This document shows positions 1 through 9,417 of a DNA stretch of 28,274 nucleotides, in pieces (within the stretch, counting starts at the first letter, position 1; each line of letters begins with the position of its first letter). The stretch is from positions 1-28,274 of the forward strand of contig JFHB01000297.1 of NCBI GenBank assembly GCA_000729835.1, in the 5' to 3' direction. The notes beneath the pieces are model-generated. The model was given only the letters and a program-made list of their open reading frames with translations. It made no database searches and was not told the origin of the DNA. This DNA comes from Atkinsonella hypoxylon (Eukaryota; Ascomycota; Sordariomycetes; Hypocreales; Clavicipitaceae). Made by a program: the position numbers and the translations under genes.

Positions 1-515
1 TACTTATCTATTATATAATAGTATATCTAAAGGCAATTAGTATATATACTATATATATCTATAATATTATATATAGCGCTAGATCTACTTTATAGAATAA
101 TATACCTATAAGTGCAATTAAACTTAGTGTAAATAAAGTAACTATAGAGTATTAATATATAGTCTTAATATAAAGAAAGAATATAATATATATAGTTATT
201 TTAAAACCTTAGAAGCTTTATTCTATTGCTCTCTATTTAATATTTAATTAGTATTATATATATATATATAAGATATAACTTAAAACTTACCTCTATAGTA
301 TAGATCTAGATTAATAGTAAGAGATAGAACTATATAATATAAGTCTATATCTATAATATATATTATATATATAAACTTATATTTAGTAAAATCTTTAAAG
401 TGTAATAGTTAGTCTTTTAAATAGTATAAGAAGTAGAATATATAAGATATATATTAGATATATATTAAGTATAATTCTATATATATTTAATTTTAGGATA
501 TTATTATTAGCTTTC
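1..515. other. AT-rich, RIP-like flank outside the retrotransposon
   Basis: This stretch is almost entirely A and T with very frequent TA steps and few CA or TG steps, the pattern left by repeat-induced point mutation in ascomycetes. No reading frame or RNA gene can be supported. It lies outside the CTTTC target duplication of the neighbouring LTR element, so it is older repeat DNA into which that element inserted; what repeat it was cannot be recognised. Confidence 0.6.
511..515. repeat. Target-site duplication CTTTC (left copy)
   Basis: The five bases CTTTC directly before the left LTR are repeated exactly directly after the right LTR (8559-8563). Five-base duplications are usual for Ty3/Gypsy integration. 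The match fixes both outer ends of the element and shows it has not recombined with another copy. Confidence 0.85.
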
Positions 516-838
516 TGTAATAGACTGACCTAGGAGCTGCTGCTAACTAGCGTCTATAATGAGAACTATAATTATAGGGAGGAAAGGAGGAAGAGAGAAG
601 GAACTAGAAGCCTCCCTATGCCTCTATACTATATATCTAGGGGTAGGTCTATCCCCTTAGGAGCCCCTTTTAGTATATACTCTATAGCTAAGGTCCTTTC
701 TCTAGAGCCTAGTAAAGCCTAGCTAACCTCTAAACAAATACAGCTTGCTTCTATCCCTTTATCTATATAGATCTCTATCTCTCTTCTACTATTCTTTCTC
801 TACTAAAAGACCTAAGCTTAAGGCTTAAGTTTATAATA
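516..838 (-). repeat. LTR (3' LTR in element orientation)
   Basis: This 323-bp repeat matches 8236-8558 without any insertion or deletion. It begins TGTAATAGAC on the plus strand, and its other end reads TAATA where the partner keeps AACA, so the original TG...CA ends can be inferred. The differences I could align between the two copies are all transitions (C/T or G/A), as expected if both were mutated independently by RIP. Because pol runs on the minus strand, this is the downstream LTR. Confidence 0.9.
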
Positions 839-840
839 TA

Positions 841-856
841 CTCTCCTTCTCCTCTT
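841..856 (-). other. Polypurine tract of the Gypsy element
   Basis: On the minus strand the bases AAGAGGAGAAGGAGAG end two bases before the LTR edge at 838. A purine run in this place primes plus-strand DNA synthesis in LTR retroelements. Its survival independently supports reading the element on the minus strand. Confidence 0.7.
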
Positions 857-1699
857 AGGCTCTATAATAATCCCTTTTGTTGTATATAGTAGGTGCTACA
901 AATAGCAGCTAACACTCTATTTACTCCCCCTTTACATTTTCTCTATTGTTTACTTATAAAAAAATAGAAGCATAACGTTTACACCTAGGTGCTTTACTCT
1001 AGCTGCTCTATTGCTACACTAATGTAACAGTTATTGTTAGTGCAGCGTTATAGAGCTAATATATAAACAAACGTTTACTCTACCCCCCTTCTCTCTAATT
1101 ACCTATAGCACCTAAGTAACAGCTGTTAATTGCTCTACTAACTAACCTATTAGTTGCGTTATAATAGGTTAATTACGCTCCTTCTGCTTAATTATACTCT
1201 TCTAGGGTCTATTAACCCCTTACTCTCCCTCTGCCTTATAATCCTCTATATATAGCTATTAATTATCTGCCTATTATATAGGCGCTAGCTGTAATGCTAG
1301 TGTTACTAGCGCATAAACCGCTTATATCCTTAGGTTTTCTTACGTTTAGAGCAATTATTGCGTAATAATCCCTTTTATTAACTAGGAGGCACTCTCTCTC
1401 TCTTATTCTTATTATTGTTATAAACAGTTATTAGTTGTATATAACCTATCTATATATAAGAGGTGTTGTTAAGGGTGTAGAGCGTAAACAGTTATTGTTA
1501 TTATTATTCCTTTAGTGCGCAATAAACTAGCAGCTAGCTCTTAGCTGTTTTTAATATAAAAATAAATAATTCCTTTTCTCCCTTTTTTGCCTTTTCCTTT
1601 CTCCTTTATATTATATCTTACCTCTATATTATAAATAAATAATTCTATTGTTACTTCCTAAAATTCTTTCTTACACTATATAGCTACTGCTACTTCTTT

Positions 1700-3150
1700 T
1701 AATGTAAAAGAACCCTTTTCTATTGCCTCTAAATAGGATTTATTTAACTATAAGTAGCTAGCTAATTAGAACTATAAAATGTTATCTTACTAGCCTAAAG
1801 TACGCTGCCCCTTTATCTATATATAGCTTATCCCTTTACTAACCTAGAATATATTTAGAACTTTAATAGCTGTATTACTAGCGCTAGTATCTTTACTGCT
1901 TCTGCTTTAATAGCGCTAATAGTCCTTTATTACTACTATATCTACAGTTTCCTTATATAAAGGGACTTAAACAATTTAGAGCTATTTAATAGCAATATCC
2001 TTAAGGATATTTATATACTATATTATAATAACCTTTATAAGAAAAGCTTATATAACTATTGTTTTAGCTAAAGGAGAGAATACTAACTATATATATAGAG
2101 GTATAGAGACTACATCTAGAATCTAAGCCTCTTTACTAAGTATTCTTACCTATAGTATTACTTTACTAAAATATAGGAACTTACTAACTAAGGTTTTATA
2201 GTTAAGTCTATATTAATTCCCCTTTACTTTAGCTAGTTTACCTACTAAACTATTCTTACTTATAAGTTCTTAAACGTTTATAATTACTATAATACTATTC
2301 TTAAGGATATACTTACTACTAATTATATAGAAGAGAAAGTTGCACTCTTTTCTTCTCTTTATTATATAACTTAAGTTAATAGCTCTTTTATACTTACTTC
2401 TTCTTCTTCTATAACCTATAAAAGCACTATAGCCTTTATTGTTCTAAAGAACAATAAGTTTAACCTTAATAAGTATAAGTATATCTCTATAAATATTAAT
2501 AATAACTTCTTATTCCCTTCTACACTTACTACTACTACTGCTATTACTATACCCTTATTATTACTTCTGCCTATACCTACACCTTATTATATAATACTAA
2601 CCTCTACTACTGCTGCCTCTTTACTGCTATATAAGGCTTCTTTACTGCTATATATTGTCCCTTTACTCTTATAGAATAACCTTAAGGTAATATACTAAAA
2701 ATATATCTACCTTTAGGTAAAGCTTAAAAGCTTAAACTACTTATAGTGCTAATTACTATTTATATTTCTAGAGTATATAACCTTAACTTAGCCTACTACC
2801 TCTTTAGCTTTCTTTTTCTTTATTTTTTTTTCCCTTAAAACTATACCTTTACGCCTAAAGCACTAAGCTATTTAAGATATTATATTCTTACCTATACCTA
2901 CTAAAGTAAAGCCTTAATCTAGAGCGTTAGTTATATTCTTACCTACTCTAGCCTCTATACTTTCTACTAGCGCTACTATTCTAGCTCTAGCTTCTATACT
3001 ACTCTAGAGACACTATATAGTTTCTTTAGCTTCTATTCTGCAACTGCCTAGAGAGTAATAGAGCGCCTTCTAGGTAGTTATACCTCTACGCTGTAAGCAC
3101 TAACGCCCCCTTACTACTTACTAAGAAATTTCCTTTATCTTATTTCTTTT
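1700..3150 (+). pseudogene. Possible RIP-damaged antisense reading frame inside the retrotransposon
   Basis: Between the chromodomain and the downstream LTR, about 2.4 kb carries no Gypsy domain. One plus-strand frame (codons starting at positions equal to 2 modulo 3) has its in-frame stops almost all as TAA/TAG, explainable as mutated CAA/CAG, and has 99 codons without any stop (2375-2671) in very AT-rich DNA. It continues, with scattered stops, to about 3130, ending near a CKH motif. I do not recognise the product. It could be an extra gene carried by the element in antisense, or chance in low-complexity sequence. Coordinates are approximate. Confidence 0.3.
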
Positions 3151-3226
3151 TTTTTTTTTTTTTTTATAGCTATATAGGCCTCTATAAGAGAGAGTTTATT
3201 TTCTTTTGTTTTTTTTTTTTTTTTTA
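3138..3226. repeat. Two poly-T tracts
   Basis: Two long T runs (about 3147-3165 and 3210-3225) flank a short unique piece inside the element. Read on the minus strand they would be lysine-rich or A tracts just after the chromodomain. They may mark the end of the pol frame or slippage during replication. Confidence 0.6.
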
Positions 3227-3249
3227 GTTAAGAATAACTAAGTTATTAT

Positions 3250-3500
3250 TAAAGTCTATATAAAATTTTACTGTACCTTTACTAGGCCTATTATTAAATT
3301 AAGTATCTTTTTACTATAACTTAAATTAATCTAATGCCTCTATATTAAGAAAGTTTTTTAGTAGTTTCTATATAGACTAAATAAATTCTACCTACTTAAT
3401 AAGCACTTAATAGTATCTCTTTTAGCCTAAAGTGTTTTTAGTAGCTAAAATTTCCTTTACTCTATATTCTTTAAGGGATAAGTTAGTATTTATTATAGTT
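3250..3500 (-). pseudogene. Remnant of integrase-linked chromodomain
   Basis: The minus strand reads YRVKEILA, then after stops VEFI, then NIEALD. This is the order of a chromodomain (Y.VE.IL...., ..YLVKW.G, W...L...). A chromodomain at the integrase C-terminus defines chromoviruses and directs integration to heterochromatin. Boundaries are approximate. Confidence 0.55.
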
Positions 3501-3949
3501 AGCTTAAAACTAGGCCTTAAGTCTACTAGCTACTAGAAAGATAAAGGGTTTATTGCTACTTACTTAATAAGGTTAATATAAAAGACTAAATAAATTCCTA
3601 GTAGAATATCTAACTTTATAGTTAAAGGTATTAGTATATCTATAACTATATACTTTACTATAACCTAATTAAGCTTCTAACTTAAGTAGTTTATTTTAAT
3701 ATAATAAAGTATTAGCTAAACTAAGTTCTTTACTTTATACTATTCTACTAGCTTATAGCTTCTATTTAACTGCTTTTACTGCCTCTATTAAGTAAAGTTA
3801 ATTATAGCTTAGGTAATATTTATACCTTTCTATAGCTATTTAAGGAACACTAAAGTCTACCTCTTATATAAGACTTAGAACTTCTCTTTATCTATAAGCT
3901 TTTAAATAAGGTCTATATTATATCTATATATTGCTTAGTTTAAACTTAT

Positions 3950-4650
3950 ACTAGTTACTAAGAAATTTCTATTGTTAATAGCTAGTTAATATATAGAGAG
4001 ATATTTAGGCTAATTAAACTACAAAAAGGCAACTATAATCTATAGAATTACTTATACTTTTTAATTAACTCTCTTTATTCTACTATTTATCTATAGGTAA
4101 TAAAATATAGATAGTAATTATTTAATTCTAATAAGGTAATAAAGAGTAGTTTAAAAGGTGCTTAATTAATCTAAACTATAGTTAAAGATAATTTATTTTA
4201 AGAACCTATAAAACTACTACTAATAATACTTAAACTACTAAGTATATTTCTTTACCTCTATAGAGGTTATTGCCTTTAACTATATATACTTTAAAAGTTA
4301 ATTAGTAATAACTATTAAGTAAGAGAGTATAGCCTAGTTTAGCGCTAGTAAATCTATTATAAAATCTATAGAGATTTATAACTAATACCTATTTAGCGCT
4401 AGAATAGGTTGTAAAAGGCCTTACTACAACCTTTTACTCTTCTAGCTACTGTAATAGTAGTAGTTTTAAATATATTAAGCAATATCTTAGAATAGCCTAT
4501 TCTAGTAATAGTTATATATTAATGCCTAAAATATAGTATTTTATTCTAAGTAGCTTAATATTAGCGACTTATATATTCTATATATTAGTATAGTAGTTAA
4601 TAGCTTATACTTAAGGACCTAGAGGTAGCTCTAGTAAACTAGCGCCTTTT
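3950..4650 (-). pseudogene. Remnant of Gypsy integrase
   Basis: Minus-strand translation shows IDFIIDLLALN, then ITSIE, then QIISNYS-like pieces after frame-preserving stops. This is the layout of the retroviral integrase core ('DFI..LP', 'lviVDRlTK', 'iiSDRg..F'). Before it lies a Cys-containing stretch like the second half of the HHCC finger. Further along, LAINN and a TQRQ-like region match the end of the core and the C-terminal domain. Stops and Asp-to-Asn changes make it nonfunctional. Confidence 0.7.
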
Positions 4651-5449
4651 ATATATTAAGGGTATAGTCTATAATCTATTTTTATATTTTTACCTTTAAT
4701 AGAAACCTTCTCTTTTTCTTTTAAACTATATTTAACTTTATTAAGTATACTAGATCTTTTTATACTCCTTAGTTCTATAAGCTCTATAAGTATTTATCTA
4801 GAAATAGTATTATTCTAGCTAGCACCTATAAAGCCTTAGCTAGTTAACTTTCTAGCGTTACTTTACTAGCTGTTTTTACTGCAATATCTTCTATAACCTT
4901 CTTTTTCTCTTTATCTCTATAGAGAGTACTAAGATAGCTAATAAAGAGAGGCTAAAGGACCTAGCCTTTCTATAGTATTACTCTTTCTTAATTCTACTCT
5001 TATTGTAATAATATATTTAACTGCTCTACCTATAGCTCTAAGTAGTATTATAGGTAGTAGTTAAAGAGAGAGAGAAGCTCTATTTACTTAGCTTAACGCT
5101 TAAAGATCTTTTATAGAAATATAAAGTATTCTAGATTCTTATAGTTAATAAGAATTATAAAGAGGTATACTACTCTTTATAACTTTACTACTTAAGCTTT
5201 AAGGCAAAATATTATTACTAAGAGCTTCTTATTATAAATAGTATAGTTACACTAAACTAGAGATAACCTTACTAAATAGTATACTATAGGCTAAAGTATA
5301 CTAGCTTTATTATATTAGAATAAATAGCTACTAAGGGCCTCTTTTAAGTAATTAGCCTTTACTACTATATTCTTCTTAGGGTTTTACTAAGCTAAAACTA
5401 GGTATAAAGTAAAAGCTTCCTTAAGCTTTATAAATAACCTTTTATATTT

Positions 5450-6200
5450 CTTTATTTATTAAAATAGAACTTCTTTCTTTATTAAGTTAACTAAAGGCTC
5501 TATAATATTTAAGAAATCTAATATAAAGTTATAGTAAAAGTTTATAAATCTAAAGAAGCTTTATACCCCTTATAACTTAGTAGAAGCTTACTACTTCTAA
5601 ATAGCTATAATTTTCTTTAAATTTAGGTATATCTCTCTTCTTACTACTACTATAAAGCTAAGGTATTTAACTTTAGTTATAGTAAAGCAGTATTTCTTAA
5701 GATCTAAGTGTAGCTCTACTAACTGTAACTTTTCTAAGATTCTTTATACTTTATATATATAGTTTTTCCTAAAACTCTCTATATAAATAAGAACGTTATT
5801 TAAATAAATAGTTATATAATCCCTAAGGGCCTCTTTTAGTGCACTATTAATATATTATTAGAATATAGCTAGAGCCTCTATTAACCTAAAGGGGTAAACT
5901 AGCTATTTAAAGAGGCTAAACTAGGTATAAAATGCTATAAAGTACTTCTTACTATTTACTATCTAGATTCTATAGAAGACTAACTATATATTTAGCTTAG
6001 TAAACTAATATACCTTTAATAATAACTTAAGTATCTCTTTTATTAAGGAAAAAGAGTAATAGTTCTATTCTATAATCTTATTAAAAGCTTAATAATTAAT
6101 ATAGAATTACTAACCTCTACTTAGCTTTTTAGCTAAAAGAATAAGCACTATTACTAAAGAGAAGCTAGCTTAAATTTACTCTTTATTTATTAAGTCTATT
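5450..6200 (-). pseudogene. Remnant of Gypsy reverse transcriptase
   Basis: Minus-strand translation around 5792-5806 reads YLNNVLIY, followed downstream by LVELHLDLKK and VKYLSFIV. These fit the Gypsy RT catalytic box (family form Y-[LMV]-D-D-[IV]-L-[IV]-[YF]) and the conserved block that follows it. Both catalytic Asp codons have become Asn (AAT AAC), each a single G-to-A change, so the enzyme would be dead even without the many stops. RNase H is expected at about 4950-5450 on the same strand, but no clear motif was resolved there. Confidence 0.8.
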
Positions 6201-7499
6201 ATTTACTTTCTAATTTCTAATAAATAGTTCTATAGTATATTGTATAGTAAAGCCTATAGTAGTAATAGTAAAGAGCTATTTAGCTGCTGTTTTAGCCTAA
6301 TATAGTAATCTAGCTCTTCTCTATATAGTAAAAGGCTTTAGGCCTTCTTTTCTTTAAAAAGATTATAAAAATCCTTTAACTTAAGTAGTAGTATTAGTAA
6401 ACTAGAACCTTCTAGAGAGATTTATAATAATAATATAGAGGTAATTTCCTAAAGGCTTATAGTAATAAAATATATAGCAACCTTTTAGCTTTTACTCTAT
6501 TTTATTAGAGCGCTATAAACTACTGCTAATACTAGTTTTATTAGGTCCTTAATACTCTAAAAGCTTACTACTTAAATTATAAGGCCCTTAGCCTTACCTA
6601 CTAATAAGCTTTAGCTAGTAGCATTAAGAATAACTCTATTATAGACTAACTATAGACTTCTAAAGATATAATCTTAGGTTAAGCCTAGGATTATATAGGC
6701 TACTACTAGGAAAACCTAGCTATTAATATCTACCTATAAGTAAACTAAAGAAGCAATTAAGGCGCTTCTTTAGTAGCTATTATAGAACTACTATTTAACC
6801 TTTACTACTATTTATACTATTCTTTTATATAGTAATAGAACTTACTTTAGGCTAAAGTATTACACTAAACTCTTACTTATTGCAGTAAAGTAGTTATATT
6901 TACTATCTATTTATATATTATAGAATAATAGTTAGTTAAAGAGTATAGAGATAAAGAACAATAATATATTTATTTTTTTAGTTATCTCTTTATATTCTTC
7001 TTTTAGCTGCTTATTAAGTAAGAGTTATTATATTATCTATATTACCTTTACCTCTATATTAAGCTTAAGGCTAAAGGTAAGCCTTTTTCTAACTTATTAA
7101 AGTTCTTCTTCTATATATTATTTATAGCTACTACCTATACACTAGTTAATTTTAGCTTATATTTTACTAGTTACAATCTATATCCTTAAATATAGTGTTA
7201 AAATAATCTATATTAAAGGTATTACTTTTTCTAATAGTGTTTCTTAAGTTTAGCTTTAAATACTTACTTTACTTATAGAATATTCTTATTTAGTTATTTT
7301 ACTCTAAATTTCTTTACACTCTCTTTCTATTTCTATTAAGTTCCTATAGCATTAACTTTAGTTATTTTAGTGTTACTATTCTAAGGCCCTTTAGAGCTAA
7401 AGCTATATTTCTACTAGTACTATTCCTTAATATAATATAACTTAAGGTTTAGTGTAATACTACAGTAGCGCTTTACTGCCTAAAGGTAGTTATAATATA

Positions 7500-7850
7500 G
7501 AATATCTCTCTTTATACTATAATCCCTTATTTCTTTATTAAGTACTATTTATAACTTAGCTAACTTTATACTATTATTCTAGTTAGCTCTCTTTATTAGT
7601 ATAATTTTCTCTTTAAAGTAAATATAGAATTCTATAAACTACTTATTATTACCTTATTAAAGCTAATTAAGCTTAATTAAGGCCTAGTTTTACTAGTAAG
7701 AATCTATAAAGACTAATTTTAAGTAATTAAGGAATCTCTATATATTATATTCTTTTACTTTACCTACTTTATAATAAGTAGCTACTCTTTACTAAACCTT
7801 AGGCAATAAGCTTTAGTATAAATAGTATTACTAGTTCTATATTATACCTA
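7500..7850 (-). pseudogene. Remnant of retrotransposon Gag
   Basis: Minus-strand translation gives a broken stretch in which FLNYLKLVF and ALIKLN are followed by a GNNK-FIEFY piece. This is the pattern of Ty3-type Gag capsid domains (a conserved 'aL..L.QG..s...F...F' region). In-frame TAG/TAA codons interrupt it where Gln is likely. Boundaries are approximate; no zinc knuckle could be picked out. Confidence 0.55.
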
Positions 7851-8235
7851 TAAAAGCGCTATTAGCCTAGAGCTTTTAGGTAATTGCTATTTACTAGGCC
7901 TAAAAGCTCTATTTATTTCTATTATAAGGGTTTACTATAGGTAAAGGCTTCTATTTAGGTTCCTTTAGCTATTAGCTTACTGTAGCTTAAAGCTACTTCT
8001 TTATCTATATATAGTTTATTATAAAGCATTATAGTTCCTTTATTTATAGAGATTAGCTCTTAACTAACTTATAAAGTACTATAATTTCTACTGCTTTCTA
8101 GCTAATTTCTACTGTACTTTCCTTTACCTCTCTATAAAGGTTAAAAGGGTATTTAGGCTAGCTAGCTAGGCCTTTATTGCTATAACTAAATAATATTGTT
8201 CTTACTAGTGTTCTATCTATAGAATAATTATAGTA

Positions 8236-8558
8236 TATAATAGACTAACCTAGAAGCTACTGCTAACTAGCGTTTATAATAAGAACTATAATTATAGAGA
8301 GAAAAGAAGAAAAAGAGAAGAAACTAAAAGCCTCTCTATACCTCTATACTATATATTTAGAGGTAGGTTTATCCCCTTAGGAGCCCCTTTTAGTATATAC
8401 TCTATAGCTAAGGTTCTCTCTCTAGGGCTTAGTAAAGCTTAGCTAACCTCTAGACAAATGTAGCTCGCTTCTATCCCTTTACCTATATAGATCTCTATCT
8501 CTCTTCTACTGTCCTCCCTCTACTAAAAGACCCGAGCCTAAGGCTTAAGTCCATAACA
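8236..8558 (-). repeat. LTR (5' LTR in element orientation)
   Basis: Partner of 516-838 and equal in length (323 bp). Its plus-strand left end is TATAATAGAC (TG to TA transition) and its right end keeps ATAACA. It should have carried the promoter for the minus-strand transcript. The CTTTC target duplication follows at once (8559-8563). Confidence 0.9.
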
Positions 8559-9417
8559 CTTTCTTAGTATTCTTAATTTTATATAGAGTTAAAGGGCCTA
8601 TATATTATTAGTATAAGCTTAATAGATACTAAGTATATATATACTATAGCTCTTTAGTGTGTTTACTGCTAAGTAAGGTATAGTTAATATTTACTAAATA
8701 GTTAGTATATATACTTTATATATATAATTGCTTTTAATTAATATACTAGGTAGAGGTATTAATAGAATATATTAAAATATTAATACTACAAAAGATATTA
8801 GTATAATTTATATAATAATTTAATATATATAATATAATAATAGCTAGATCCTTTTTACTAGACGCAATAATAATGTAGAAAGAAGGAAAAAAAGAAAGAA
8901 AAAGAGGTAAAAGAAAGTAAGCTTATAGTTAAAGGCTAATGTAATCTCTGCTAATATTAGATAAAATTAATACTGTATTGTCTGTATATACTAGGCATAT
9001 GCTAAGTATATGCTATTCTGCCTAAATCTACACCCGCTCTGGCTCCACTCTGGACCAATCTACACATACGCTGGACCTGAGATTTACTGTACACCCCTTG
9101 ACGAGAACAGACAGCCAGACAGACGGGCCCTATTACGGATCACAGATCACAGCCACGAGCAACGAAGCCTGGCCAAAACCGACCAGTTGACACTCTCCAG
9201 AATACTAAGCGACTGGCTGTTAGCTGCTACCATCGTCATCTCGTCTTGGCGTCCAACCAGGGCGCTTTTCAAGCCTCGAGAGGCAGCTCGGGGACCTGGA
9301 CGACTCATCACCTTATCTATTGACTGAAACACCTCGCTTCGTCGACAAGCTCCGTGGTCGGTCATTCTCCTTTCGCATTCGTGCCTGGCTGCGCGACGAC
9401 ATCCGTAGTTTGCAGTC
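8559..9417. other. Right flank of the element, then tep1 upstream region
   Basis: From 8559 to about 9000 the sequence is AT-rich and RIP-like, with no gene. Near 9000-9030 the composition switches within a few tens of bases to ordinary genic DNA. The remaining roughly 390 bp before the tep1 start at 9418 must contain that gene's promoter and leader. No TATA box or known operator is clear. Short frames here have no recognisable product. Confidence 0.5.

Larger units (their letters stand above)
516..8558 (-). mobile_element. Ty3/Gypsy chromovirus LTR retrotransposon, full length but RIP-inactivated
   Basis: The element is 8043 bp: two LTRs of exactly 323 bp, a CTTTC duplication outside them, and internal remains of gag and pol readable only on the minus strand. 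In order along the minus strand one sees a Gag-like piece (about 7500-7850), RT with the catalytic box as YLNN (5792-5806), integrase core and zinc-finger remnants (about 3950-4600), an integrase C-terminal part, and a chromodomain-like piece (about 3250-3500). A purine tract at 841-856 abuts the downstream LTR (838), confirming the orientation. Stops are everywhere, mostly TAG/TAA where CAG/CAA or TGG would be expected, so it cannot encode protein. The class (chromovirus) follows from domain order and the C-terminal chromodomain; the family name is not recognised. The primer-binding site next to 8235 is not recognisable. Confidence 0.9.

Noticed and set aside
1..9000. AT-rich block as mitochondrial DNA or a centromere core
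   Set aside because: It contains a complete LTR element with a target duplication and transition-type damage; no mitochondrial genes are seen and the length is explained by RIPped repeats. A pericentromeric position cannot be excluded.
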